A DNA stretch of 10,265 bases from an uncultured Spirochaetales bacterium (GCA_946061495.1 CAMGSV010000080.1:1-10265); one strand, 5' to 3'. Positions 1 to 6,691 are shown, counted from the stretch's first letter. Notes: generated by a model from the sequence alone, not told the origin. Program-made: numbers and translations.

Positions 1-425
1 CCGCCCTGGCATCTGGTTCCGGAGGACAGGAAATTGCCCGCAATTGCATCGCCACGGGAGAAATCGTGCAGGTGGCAAAAAATTACGTGCAACCCTTCTA
101 CCAGAAGAAGTCCCAGCAGGCGGTGGCCTGGATCCATGAGTTCTTTGCCGGCGGGGATTTCTGGGTGCACCGCAGCGAGGGTGCCATCTTTTTATGGCTC
201 TACCTGCGGGACTTGAAGATCACCACTTTGGAGCTCTACAAGAAGCTGAAGGAGCGGGGCGTGGTGACGGTGCCGGGAGAATACTTCTTCTTTGGGGTGG
301 AGGATCCCGTCGCCCAGTGCCACGGCCATTATGACAAGTGCCTGCGGCTCAACTATTCCGGTCCGGAAGAGGAGGTGCGGGAAGGACTCCGTCTGCTGGC
401 AGAAATCTACAAGGAAAATAGATAG
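1..425 (+). CDS. avtA: Valine-pyruvate-type aminotransferase, C-terminal part (5' end outside window)
   Basis: The reading frame is open from base 3 and ends with TAG at 423-425, giving about 140 C-terminal residues. The gene begins before the window. The segments VTVPGEYFFFG and HYDKCLRLNYSG, followed by a helix ending LLAEIYKENR, match the small C-terminal domain of PLP-dependent class I/II aminotransferases and most closely my memory of AvtA (valine-pyruvate transaminase), which has a VPGHYFFPG...CMRMNY pattern at this place. In that family the arginine of the CLRLNY strand binds the substrate carboxylate. AvtA makes L-valine from 2-oxoisovalerate with alanine as amino donor in the cytoplasm. 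The catalytic lysine lies upstream and cannot be seen, so another alanine- or aromatic-type aminotransferase remains possible. The gene is followed by a strong hairpin with a T-rich tail at 466-517. Confidence 0.8.
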   Translation, partial: ALASGSGGQEIARNCIATGEIVQVAKNYVQPFYQKKSQQAVAWIHEFFAGGDFWVHRSEGAIFLWLYLRDLKITTLELYKKLKERGVVTVPGEYFFFGVEDPVAQCHGHYDKCLRLNYSGPEEEVREGLRLLAEIYKENR

Positions 426-465
426 GCGCTGTCGGTCTGTCTTGCAATGAAAATGCTCGATACAT

Positions 466-517
466 GGGGTTGCTGAAAGGTCTGCCTTTTGGTGACCCCA
501 GATTTTATTCTTTTTTA
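466..517 (+). terminator. Stem-loop with T-rich tail: terminator of avtA or attenuator of the ABC operon
   Basis: Bases 466-480 can pair with 485-499 over 15 consecutive pairs (4 G-C and 1 A-U outside, five in the middle of which four are G-U, five A-U/G-C near the loop), closed by the tetraloop TCTG. The stem is followed by a T-rich run at 502-516. This is the architecture of an intrinsic terminator. Its tail ends just before the GGAGG ribosome site at 519-523 of the next gene, so it either ends avtA transcription or tunes entry into the ABC operon. I find no good promoter between it and the ATG at 531. Confidence 0.65.
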
Positions 518-530
518 TGGAGGTTTTATT

Positions 531-1571
531 ATGAAGAGAAATATTTTTGTTCGTGTTGTTGTGCTGTCCAGCATTCTGCTGCTGACAGTGACCACGGCCT
601 TTGCTGGTGGAAAGCGTGAGGAGCCGGTGGCAGCGGAGGCTGCCTCTGGGGTGAGTCGGCAGGTGAATGTGGCCGCCCTGAATGGTCCCAGCGGCATCCC
701 CATGGCCTATCTGTTTGAGAACAAGCCGGTGGTGGAGGGAGCTGCGTTCGACTTTCAGACTGCCGCTGGTGCCGATGTGCTGTTGCCCAAGCTGCTGAAG
801 GGTGAGGTGGATGTGGGAATCCTTCCTCCCAATGTGGCGGCCAAGGTCTTTTCAAAGAACAATGGAGCCCTTCTGGTGGGTGCCGTGGTGGGGGAGGGAA
901 TGCTGAACCTCATCACCAAGGATGGCCAGGTGGATTCACTGGATGACCTGAGGGGAAAGAAGGTGAACGTGGCTGGTCAGGGTGCCACCCCAGAGTACCT
1001 GTTCCGCTACCTGCTGCAGGCCAATGGCATTGCGGTGGTTGCCGATGGTCTGGAGCCTGGTGTTGATTCCGTGGCCCTGGACTTCTCCATTCCTGCAGCA
1101 GAGATTGCTGCCGCCCTGTTGTCTGGAAGGATTCAGTATGCTGTGGTGCCAGAGCCCTTTGCCACGGTGGCCACCACAAAGGATGCTGCGGTCCGCCGGG
1201 CGGTGAACCTGCAGGATGCGTATCGGGCCGTAGCAGGAGATGCTTCTGCCAACTATCCCATGACGGTGGTGGTCATCCGCAAGGAGTTGGCAGCATCTTC
1301 CCCTGAGCTGGTACGTGGTTTTCTGGCCGCCTATCAGGAGGCAGTGGAGTGGACCTTGGCACATCCCACCGAGGCAGGTGCCTTGGTGGAGAAGCACACC
1401 CTGGGCTTGCAGGCACCCATTACCACCAAGGTGATTCCCAACGGTGCCTACGTGTTTGTTCCCGCTGTCCAGGCACAGCCCCAGCTGGAGGGGTTGCTGT
1501 CCATTTTCCTGGACTTTGCGCCGGAGTCCATTGGCGGCCAGCTTCCCGCCCAGGACTTCTACTTTGAGTGA
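531..1571 (+). CDS. ABC transporter periplasmic substrate-binding protein, NitT/TauT/ThiY-like
   Basis: This is a 346-residue exported binding protein for an ABC importer. I chose the ATG at 531 because GGAGG lies 7 bases upstream (519-523) and a typical signal peptide follows: positive MKRN, a hydrophobic stretch at residues 5-24 and an Ala-Phe-Ala|Gly cleavage site near 25/26. An in-frame upstream ATG at 489 lies inside the hairpin and would bury the signal. There is no lipobox cysteine, so the mature protein should be soluble in the periplasm, not a lipoprotein. The body has the two-lobed binding-protein pattern of the SsuA/TauA/ThiY group: an early strand with GIPMAYL, GEVDVGILPPN, then LDDLRGKKVNVAGQGATPEY and a late YAVVPEPFAT segment. 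The permease and ATPase genes follow directly. The ligand (sulfonate, nitrate, thiamine precursor or other) cannot be decided. Confidence 0.88.
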   Translation: MKRNIFVRVVVLSSILLLTVTTAFAGGKREEPVAAEAASGVSRQVNVAALNGPSGIPMAYLFENKPVVEGAAFDFQTAAGADVLLPKLLKGEVDVGILPPNVAAKVFSKNNGALLVGAVVGEGMLNLITKDGQVDSLDDLRGKKVNVAGQGATPEYLFRYLLQANGIAVVADGLEPGVDSVALDFSIPAAEIAAALLSGRIQYAVVPEPFATVATTKDAAVRRAVNLQDAYRAVAGDASANYPMTVVVIRKELAASSPELVRGFLAAYQEAVEWTLAHPTEAGALVEKHTLGLQAPITTKVIPNGAYVFVPAVQAQPQLEGLLSIFLDFAPESIGGQLPAQDFYFE

Positions 1572-1581
1572 CAGCTGAATC

Positions 1582-2379
1582 ATGATAGGAAGGCTTCTGC
1601 ACCGACGCTGGGTGTCGCTGGTTCTGTCCGCAGTGGTGATGCTTGCCCTGTGGCAGGGACTGGCGGTAGCCATCGATTCGCCCCTGATACTGCCATTGCC
1701 ACGGCAAACCCTGGAGGTGCTTGTGGAGAACCTGGGCCAGCTCCTGTTCTGGCAGCATGTCGGTGCCACCGCCTGCAGGAGCCTTGCAGCCTTTGTGCTC
1801 TCGGTGGCGGTGGGGAGCCTTTTGGGGGCAGCTGCCGGAACCAGCAGGAGCTTCCACAATATGCTGGAGCTGCCCCTGGCGGTGGTACGAGCCACACCTG
1901 TGGTGTCCTTTATCCTGCTGGCCCTGTTCTGGCTGGGCTCATCCTTTGTGCCGGTGTTTGTGGCGGTGCTCATGAGCCTTCCGGTGATGATTTCCTCTGT
2001 GGAGACGGGAATCATCAGCTGTGCCCAGCAGCTCCTTGACTGCTGCCGTTCCTATGGCTTTTCCCGCCGTCAGTTGATCCGCCATCTGTATATCCCTTCC
2101 TGCACATCATACTTTTTCTCAGGAGCCCTCTCCGCCTTTGGCCTCAGCTGGAAGGTGGTGGCGGCTGGAGAGGTGCTGAGCCTTCCCCGTCGGGCTGCGG
2201 GAACCCTGTTGCAGAGTGCCAAGGTCCATGTGGAGACGACAGAAGTTTTTGCGGTGACCTTGGTGCTGGTGGCTTTGAGCTTTACGCTGGAGGGGCTGTT
2301 TTCCTTGGCTTTGCGGAACGCTGGTCTTGTGAGCGCTGGTAGGGGCAGCCCTGCTTCAGGGCTGCGGAGGATGCCATGA
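1582..2379 (+). CDS. ABC transporter permease, NitT/TauT class
   Basis: This 265-residue inner-membrane protein shows about six hydrophobic segments (near residues 11-31, 67-87, 103-120, 123-142, 178-200 and 225-245). The cytoplasmic EAA-type coupling loop is visible at about 155-173: CRSYGFSRRQLIRHLYIPS, where the usual Glu-Ala-Ala start is replaced by Cys-Arg-Ser but Gly-Phe-Ser, the basic residues and the Ile-Pro end are kept. This loop docks onto the ATPase. Length and layout fit the BPD_transp_1 permeases of nitrate, taurine and thiamine-precursor importers. The start lies 10 bases after the stop of the binding-protein gene. No clear ribosome site precedes it, which suggests translational coupling. 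Its last bases overlap the ATPase start by 4 (ATGA). Two copies would form the channel for the ligand delivered by the binding protein. Confidence 0.88.
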   Translation: MIGRLLHRRWVSLVLSAVVMLALWQGLAVAIDSPLILPLPRQTLEVLVENLGQLLFWQHVGATACRSLAAFVLSVAVGSLLGAAAGTSRSFHNMLELPLAVVRATPVVSFILLALFWLGSSFVPVFVAVLMSLPVMISSVETGIISCAQQLLDCCRSYGFSRRQLIRHLYIPSCTSYFFSGALSAFGLSWKVVAAGEVLSLPRRAAGTLLQSAKVHVETTEVFAVTLVLVALSFTLEGLFSLALRNAGLVSAGRGSPASGLRRMP

Positions 2380-3146
2380 GTGTTTGCAAGAATCGGCCGG
2401 GAATCTCTATCCAGGATTTGCACTTGCGTCGGGGAAGCCACCAGATTTTCAGTGGCTTTTCCCTGGATCTGGAGGCGGGCAGGGTGACAGCCCTGTTGGG
2501 AGCCTCCGGTGCTGGCAAGACAAGCCTGCTGGATTGTCTTGCGGGTCTCTTGTCTGTTGACCGGGGAACCATAAGGGGAGTGGGGCCGGTGTCCTACCTT
2601 TTTCAGGAGCCGAGGCTGCTGCCCTGGTATTCTCTGGAGCGGAACGTCATGCTGCCCATGGAATCCCTGCTGGGAACGAGGGCTGCCTTGGAGCGCACCC
2701 GCCACTTTTTGGACTTGGTGGAGCTGAGGGAAAAGGCCACCTCCCTGCCGTCCCAGTGCTCCGGCGGCCAGCGACAACGCTGCGCCCTTGCCCGTGCTTT
2801 TGCCTATCCTTCCTCCACCCTGCTGATGGACGAGGCCTTCCAGGCTCAGGACATCAAGTTGAAGCTGCGGCTGATGGAGTTGACAGAGGAGCTGTTGGGA
2901 GCGGGCGCAGGGCAGTGCGGTTCCCAGAACCAGCCGCCGAGAACCACCCTTCTGGTGACCCACGACGTGTCGGAGGCCCTTGCCCTGGCACACCGGGTGC
3001 TGGTGCTTTCTGGCCGCCCCTTGCAGGTGGTGGGGGATTTTCCCGGTGCAGGAAAGGAACTGCCCATGGCAATTCGCTACATTTCCCCCTCGGCGGCCAC
3101 ACAGCGGAGCAGGGAGGCTATCCTGTCCTTGCTGTGTGCCCATTGA
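2376..3146 (+). CDS. ABC transporter ATP-binding protein, NitT/TauT class
   Basis: This 256-residue cytoplasmic ATPase powers the importer encoded by the two genes upstream. Motifs in order are: Walker A GASGAGKT (42-49), Q-loop YLFQEPRLLPW with Gln77, signature CSGGQRQR (128-135), Walker B STLLMDEA with Asp152 and Glu153, and the switch histidine in LLVTHD (His196). The Gln-Glu-Pro-Arg-Leu-Leu-Pro-Trp pattern is typical of the nitrate/taurine/sulfonate ATPases. Three places deviate from the family norm. The signature starts with Cys instead of Leu. The residues after Glu153 read AFQAQD where PFGALD is usual. A Gly/Gln-rich stretch (about 175-189) lengthens the loop before the switch strand. 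The key catalytic residues are kept, so the protein should be active. The start ATG overlaps the permease stop by 4 bases, so the two are co-translated. Confidence 0.9.
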   Translation: MSVCKNRPGISIQDLHLRRGSHQIFSGFSLDLEAGRVTALLGASGAGKTSLLDCLAGLLSVDRGTIRGVGPVSYLFQEPRLLPWYSLERNVMLPMESLLGTRAALERTRHFLDLVELREKATSLPSQCSGGQRQRCALARAFAYPSSTLLMDEAFQAQDIKLKLRLMELTEELLGAGAGQCGSQNQPPRTTLLVTHDVSEALALAHRVLVLSGRPLQVVGDFPGAGKELPMAIRYISPSAATQRSREAILSLLCAH

Positions 3147-3147
3147 T

Positions 3148-3169
3148 GGCTGTAGGTGCCGTTGCAGCC
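3148..3169. other. Weak hairpin between convergent genes
   Basis: Seven pairs can form between GGCTGTA (3148-3154) and TGCAGCC (3163-3169) around an 8-base loop. It sits in the 36-base gap between the convergent ATPase and phosphohexomutase genes. There is no T-run on either side, so I do not call it an intrinsic terminator; no other terminator is visible in the gap. Confidence 0.25.
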
Positions 3170-3182
3170 TCTGACTCGGTGG

Positions 3183-5084
3183 CTAGCAGTCGGCGGCCGC
3201 CAGAAGCTGGGTTTCCCAGGCCAGCAAATCAGCCTCCATCTCCTTGTTGCTTCCCCGAACATCGCAGAGAATTCTGAACACTGGCTCCGTGCCGCTTCCC
3301 CGCATCCAGATGTAGCCGCAGGGACTTCCCTGCTGGTCCTTGAACAGAATCTTCAGCCCGCCCTTGCCTGAGAGGCTGTAGTCTGTCAGGTTGCGGGTCT
3401 CCTTTGTGCCGTTGTTGCAGATGGCCTCGTAGGATGCGATGCCGTACTCCTTCAGCAGGGTGTCCTTCTTCTGGGCCCAGCTGGCCTCGAATTCCTTCTG
3501 GAACCGGGATTTGAGCTGGCCGTGGTCTGTGGCCTTGATGTGGAGCAGGGCCCTGTCCTCGGAGACACCGGTGGTGGTGAAGGGGGGCAGGGTGGCGATG
3601 ATGTCCGCCAGGGTGAAGTCCTCCTGATAGGCGGACTCCTGTCCTGACTTGCGGCACCAGCGGTGGAAGAGTCCCAGCTGCAGGGAGCCGTCCGCCAGGA
3701 TGGTGTCCCTGATGGACAGGAGCTTGACCAGGGCAAAGATGGTGTTGATGGGGTCTCGGACGGCGGCGGGGTGGGTGATGTTGCCGCCGTTGGAGCCTTC
3801 TCCCAAAATGGGGACGGTGTATCCCTGGCTTCGGGCCTCTCGGGCCAGGTTCACCACGTTGGCCTCTCCCACCTCGGCCCGGAACACTGTGGCACCGAAG
3901 GCGGCGGCAATGTGGTCTATCCGCAGGGAGGTGGGGTCGTTCACTGAGATACCGGGGCGCACATCAGTGGAGCCTTCAAGCTCGGTGCGGTAGTCCAGGT
4001 AGGCCAATTCCGCCAGCACGGAGAGGGCGAAGACCTCCTGGGCCTGCAGCACCTGGCTGGAGCCGCTGGACTGGTCCCAGTAGACGATGTTTCCCCGGTC
4101 GCCGTCGCAGTCGGGCATGTAGCCGAGGGTGATGGCGGGATTGTGGGGCTTTTCCCGCTCCATGAAGGCAGCGCAGTGGACCAGGTTCTCCGGCTCCGGG
4201 ATGATGGCGTGGACAATCTGGCGGGGCTCCTGGTTGATGGCGGCAAAGCCCAGTCCGCATTCCGGCAGGAAGTCCCGGTCAATGGAGAGACATCTAGCGG
4301 AGCCGTTCATGTCGCAGACGACGGTGAGGGGATGGGGCTTGGTGGAGTTGCGCACGGCATCGAAGAATGCCTGCTGCCGCTGGGGGTCTTGTGTTCCCGC
4401 CACCACCAGCCGGGTAAAGTCCCGATAGCTGGCCACGGCCCGAGCCTTGCAGGCGGCGCTCTGCTGGAAGATTGACTGGATGGCGGGGGTGGAGCAGGCG
4501 GCCACCAGACTGACTGCCAGCTGTGCTGCGTCGCTCTGGCGGCAGAGGCTGGTGAAGGCTGCGGTGAGCTGTGCCGTCTCGCTTCCGGGAAGCACGCCGC
4601 CGTCGTTGAGGCCGAACTTGATTCCGTTGTGGCCCATGGGATTGTGGCTGGCGGAAACATAGACGAAACCGTCCAATTGGCGGGCATAGGCCATGATTTC
4701 CGGTGCGGCGGTGATGAAAAGATAGTCCACCTGGATGCCCCTGCCTGCCAGAACCCGGGCGATGATGTCTCCAATCTGGGTGCCGGTGGGCCGGGCGTCA
4801 AGACCCAGGGCAACCCTGCAGCCGGAGCCGCAGCGGCCGATGATGTAGTCGGCAAAGACTTGGGCGATGAGGGCGGAAATCACCTTGTTGGCGGGGCCAA
4901 TCTCAGCGGTGGCATCCTCCTCCTCTCCAGAGACGGCAAAGACCTTCCGCCATCCCGATGCAGAGAGAATCATGGCATCAAGGGCGTGCTGCAGCTCCTC
5001 CGGTGAGGGCAGCTGCTCCTCTGCCAACAGGGGAAGGGCTTCTGGCTCTCCTAGGGGAAAGCCTGTTTGTGCATCATACATCAT
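3183..5084 (-). CDS. Phosphoglucomutase/phosphomannomutase-family phosphohexomutase
   Basis: This 633-residue cytoplasmic enzyme should move phosphate between carbon 1 and carbon 6 of a hexose phosphate. All four family loops are present: the phosphoserine loop SASHNP (144-149, Ser146), the metal loop DCDGDRGN (Asp325, Asp327, Asp329, Arg330), the sugar-binding loop GEGSNGG (428-434) and the phosphate-binding loop RGSGTEP (595-601). An N-terminal SASGWRKVF (41-49) fits the GTSGWR-type start of domain 1. The protein is longer than usual alpha-D-phosphohexomutases (about 450-550 residues), with extra sequence before domain 1 and between the loops. The sugar loop does not let me choose glucose over mannose or glucosamine. 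The first of two adjacent ATGs is chosen because GGAGG (5091-5095) lies 6 bases upstream. It has its own promoter and is convergent with the ABC operon, so it is probably a single-gene unit for cell-envelope sugar or glycolytic supply. Confidence 0.9.
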   Translation of the reverse strand: MMYDAQTGFPLGEPEALPLLAEEQLPSPEELQHALDAMILSASGWRKVFAVSGEEEDATAEIGPANKVISALIAQVFADYIIGRCGSGCRVALGLDARPTGTQIGDIIARVLAGRGIQVDYLFITAAPEIMAYARQLDGFVYVSASHNPMGHNGIKFGLNDGGVLPGSETAQLTAAFTSLCRQSDAAQLAVSLVAACSTPAIQSIFQQSAACKARAVASYRDFTRLVVAGTQDPQRQQAFFDAVRNSTKPHPLTVVCDMNGSARCLSIDRDFLPECGLGFAAINQEPRQIVHAIIPEPENLVHCAAFMEREKPHNPAITLGYMPDCDGDRGNIVYWDQSSGSSQVLQAQEVFALSVLAELAYLDYRTELEGSTDVRPGISVNDPTSLRIDHIAAAFGATVFRAEVGEANVVNLAREARSQGYTVPILGEGSNGGNITHPAAVRDPINTIFALVKLLSIRDTILADGSLQLGLFHRWCRKSGQESAYQEDFTLADIIATLPPFTTTGVSEDRALLHIKATDHGQLKSRFQKEFEASWAQKKDTLLKEYGIASYEAICNNGTKETRNLTDYSLSGKGGLKILFKDQQGSPCGYIWMRGSGTEPVFRILCDVRGSNKEMEADLLAWETQLLAAADC

Positions 5085-5107
5085 GGTGAACCTCCGTAAG
5101 GGTCTCC

Positions 5108-5136
5108 ATTGTACTGCATGGTTTGGAATGAATCAA
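5108..5136 (-). promoter_or_regulatory. Sigma-70-type promoter of the phosphohexomutase gene
   Basis: Read on the minus strand: TTGATT (5136-5131), a 17-base spacer, then TACAAT (5113-5108). The -10 box matches the consensus at 5 of 6 positions and the -35 at 4 of 6. The expected start is near 5101, which gives a short leader containing the GGAGG ribosome site. Confidence 0.65.
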
Positions 5137-5160
5137 GGAAGATGGGGCGAGGTGGGGAGG

Positions 5161-5188
5161 AAAAAAAAGACCGGGCTTTGCAACCCGG
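5161..5188 (-). terminator. Intrinsic terminator of the tRNA-Val gene
   Basis: On the minus strand CCGGGTT pairs with AAGCCCGG-side bases around a GCAA tetraloop (5188-5171), seven pairs in all with one G-U, followed by a run of eight T after TC (5170-5161). It lies 6 bases past the tRNA 3' end and separates the tRNA from the phosphohexomutase promoter. Confidence 0.9.
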
Positions 5189-5193
5189 CCGTA

Positions 5194-5266
5194 TGGACGA
5201 TAACGGGCTCGAACCGCTGACATTCTGGTTGTGACCCAGACGCTCTCCCAACTGAGCTAATCGTCC
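5194..5266 (-). tRNA. tRNA-Val (anticodon CAC)
   Basis: The 73-base cloverleaf on the minus strand is complete. The acceptor stem is GGACGAT/ATCGTCC with discriminator A. The D arm is GCTC-AGTTGGGA-GAGC. The anticodon stem is TCTGG/CCAGA with loop GTCACAA, so U33 is followed by CAC. The variable loop has 5 bases, and the T arm is AGCGG-TTCGAGC-CCGTT. It reads the GUG valine codon, which suits the GC-rich genes here. The 3' CCA is not encoded and must be added by CCA-adding enzyme. Position 32 is G, where a pyrimidine is usual; all other features are standard. It has its own promoter upstream and its own terminator downstream. Confidence 0.93.
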
Positions 5267-5277
5267 TTTCTGCTATA

Positions 5278-5306
5278 AATATACAGGAAAACGGTGTTGG
5301 TGTCAA
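5278..5306 (-). promoter_or_regulatory. Near-consensus sigma-70 promoter of tRNA-Val
   Basis: On the minus strand a perfect TTGACA (5306-5301) is followed by a 17-base spacer and TATATT (5283-5278). The -10 box ends 11 bases before the mature tRNA 5' end. This is the strength expected for a stable-RNA gene. Confidence 0.88.
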
Positions 5307-5377
5307 TGCAGTGGGAGCGATTTTGTGGCGGGCTATTTTGTTTGTTTTTTGGGGTGTACGCTGTGGAATTTCCATAT

Positions 5378-5383
5378 TATAAT
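5378..5383 (+). promoter_or_regulatory. Candidate -10 box for the ComEC-like gene
   Basis: A perfect TATAAT lies 22 bases before the ATG at 5406. The -35 region at 17-base spacing (TGTACG) is poor, so only the -10 element is supported. The transcript would start near 5390, just ahead of the GGAGGT ribosome site. Confidence 0.45.
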
Positions 5384-5405
5384 TGAAGGAAATTGGAGGT
5401 GAACT

Positions 5406-6473
5406 ATGTTTTTTCAGCTGCGTCGGCGGGCGGTGTCGTGGTTTCTGTTTCTGCTGCTGTGGGGGCACAGCTGCCCCTTCCTGCATGGGGACATTGTCGT
5501 TCATTTTATCGATGTGGGGCAGGCGGACGCCATTCTGGTGGAGAGCGACGGGGAGAACATGCTAGTGGACGGCGGCAACGGGGCGGACTCGTCGCTCATC
5601 TATGCCTACCTGAAACGCCATGGAATAGAGCGGATCAAGTACCTGGTGAACAGCCATCCCCACGAGGACCATGTGGGTGGTCTTCCCGGCGCCCTGAACT
5701 ATGCCACGGTGGAGCGGGGGTTCAGCTCCTATCGACACTACGACAGCGAGGCCTTCCGTGACTATGTTGGCTATCTTGCCATGCAGGGGCTGGAGCTGGA
5801 GGTGCTGGAGGCGGGAACACGGCTTTCCTTGGGAGGCGCCACCATCCGGGTGCTGGGTCCCCTGGTGCGCGACAGCGAGGTGAACGACAATTCCCTGGTG
5901 CTGCTGGTGGAGTACGGCGAGGTATCCTTCCTGCTGACGGGGGATGTGGAGCGTGACGGGGAGAATCGCCTGGTGGATGCGGGGCTGGTTCCCCGCTGCA
6001 CGGTGCTGAAGGTGGCCCACCACGGCAGCAACGATTCCACTGGCTACCGGTTTCTGCGGGCAGCCCTGCCGGAGTACGGGGTGATTTCCGTCGGCAAGAA
6101 CAATGGCTACGGCCATCCCACGGAGGAAGTCTTGAGCCGTCTGGAGGATGCGGGGGTGGAGGTGTTCAGGACGGACTGGCACGGCCATGTGGTGGCCAGG
6201 AGCGACGGCACCGTAGTGACCTTTTCCCTTGAGCGCTCCGCTTCCCCCGCTGCAAGCACAGCGAAGGGGGCCGCCACCGGGAAGGTGGACAAGGTGGCAG
6301 GAGGGGCTTCTGGGGAGGCCAGCTATATCTTGAACACCAACTCCAAGAAGTTTCATCTGCCAGGCTGCAGTGCCGCACGACGGATGAAGGATGCCAACAG
6401 GAAGGACTATGGGGGCAAGCGCCAGGACTTGCTGGACCAGGACTATGAGCCCTGCGGCATCTGCAAGCCCTGA
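5406..6473 (+). CDS. Secreted/anchored ComEC-like metallo-beta-lactamase-fold protein with C-terminal Cys-rich domain
   Basis: The 355-residue protein starts at the ATG preceded by GGAGGT (5395-5400). Residues 1-28 are basic then hydrophobic, a signal peptide or membrane anchor. The body is the MBL fold of the ComEC/Rec2 group: HFIDVGQADAILVE (33-46), LVDGG (53-57), the metal motif HPHEDH (His84, His86, Asp88, His89), LTGDVE with Asp180, and AHHGSNDS (204-211). In ComEC this domain is thought to degrade the non-transported DNA strand, but here it stands alone without the ComEC membrane channel. The family also includes other hydrolases. After a low-complexity Ala/Gly/Lys linker (about 275-303) comes a small domain, YILNTNSKKFHLPGC...PCGICKP, with His317, Cys321, Cys350 and Cys353 as probable zinc ligands. 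I recall this same tail in other stand-alone ComEC-like proteins. The real substrate is unknown. Confidence 0.87.
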   Translation: MFFQLRRRAVSWFLFLLLWGHSCPFLHGDIVVHFIDVGQADAILVESDGENMLVDGGNGADSSLIYAYLKRHGIERIKYLVNSHPHEDHVGGLPGALNYATVERGFSSYRHYDSEAFRDYVGYLAMQGLELEVLEAGTRLSLGGATIRVLGPLVRDSEVNDNSLVLLVEYGEVSFLLTGDVERDGENRLVDAGLVPRCTVLKVAHHGSNDSTGYRFLRAALPEYGVISVGKNNGYGHPTEEVLSRLEDAGVEVFRTDWHGHVVARSDGTVVTFSLERSASPAASTAKGAATGKVDKVAGGASGEASYILNTNSKKFHLPGCSAARRMKDANRKDYGGKRQDLLDQDYEPCGICKP

Positions 6474-6480
6474 GGCGGGT

Positions 6481-6590
6481 GGGGCTGATTTCTCAGTGAG
6501 AAGGGGCTGGAAACTCAGTGAGAAAAAAAATTTTCTCACTGGAAAACACTTCGTTTCTCAGTGAGAAACCGATGCTTTCTCAGTGAGAAA
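6481..6590. repeat. Five-copy array of a 15-bp palindrome at 21-22 bp spacing
   Basis: The unit TTTCTCAGTGAGAAA is a palindrome around its central G. Copies begin at 6489 (14/15 match), 6511 (12/15, first three bases AAA), 6532 (13/15 in reverse orientation, centre C), 6554 (15/15) and 6576 (15/15). Start-to-start distances are 22, 21, 22 and 22 bp, about two turns of B-DNA. Spacers are 6-7 bp and differ, except that the first two units share GGGGCTG ahead of the palindrome (6481 and 6503), so these are true tandem repeats. The array lies between the ComEC-like gene end and the HU-like gene terminator. A multi-dimer protein binding site or a small repeat family are both possible. Confidence 0.85.
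6516..6541. terminator. Long A/T-centred hairpin inside the repeat array; possible terminator of the ComEC-like gene
   Basis: Bases 6516-6526 and 6531-6541 form an 11-bp perfect inverted repeat (CAGTGAGAAAA / TTTTCTCACTG) around AAAA. It results from repeat copies 2 and 3 lying in opposite orientation. The T-run lies inside the stem, so termination is possible but not typical. It is the only strong candidate near the end of the ComEC-like gene. Confidence 0.4.
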
Positions 6591-6622
6591 CGGGCGGTGT
6601 GGGTGGGAGCCGGTGGCCGGGC

Positions 6623-6664
6623 AAAAAAAGGCCCCACACGCAGGTGCTTTTCCGGCGGTGGGGC
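6623..6664 (-). terminator. Intrinsic terminator of the HU-like gene
   Basis: On the minus strand GCCCCAC (6664-6658) pairs with GTGGGGC (6637-6631). The stem continues with CGC/GCG past one bulged base, and the sequence then reads C followed by seven T (6629-6623). It lies about 110 bases after the HU-like stop codon. The inner arm can also pair with GTGTGGG at 6597-6603, an alternative fold with no T-run. Confidence 0.75.
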
Positions 6665-6691
6665 TGCACTACAATCGCCTGTTTTCAAGGC

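Noticed and set aside
426..530. TPP or other known riboswitch ahead of the ABC operon
   Set aside because: CTGAAA is present but the full TPP motif set is missing; only one terminator-like hairpin is visible.
489..530. Upstream ATG start for the binding protein
   Set aside because: It lies inside the hairpin, has no ribosome site and would put 14 residues before a normal signal peptide.
936..2015. Long minus-strand open frame of 359 codons over the binding-protein and permease genes
   Set aside because: Low-complexity Gln/Arg/His/Pro-rich translation without motifs, opposite two well-supported genes; a usual shadow in GC-rich DNA.
2070..3143. Long minus-strand open frame of 357 codons over the permease and ATPase genes
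   Set aside because: Antisense to a gene with all ABC motifs; no motif or ribosome site of its own.
5194..5266. tRNA-His (GTG) on the + strand
   Set aside because: TTGTGAC is seen on the + strand, but the D-arm GCTCAGTTGGGAGAGC and T-loop TTCGAGC exist only on the minus strand, where the anticodon is CAC.
6481..6590. CRISPR array
   Set aside because: The repeat units are only 15 bp palindromes with 6-7 bp spacers and no cas genes; spacers are far too short.
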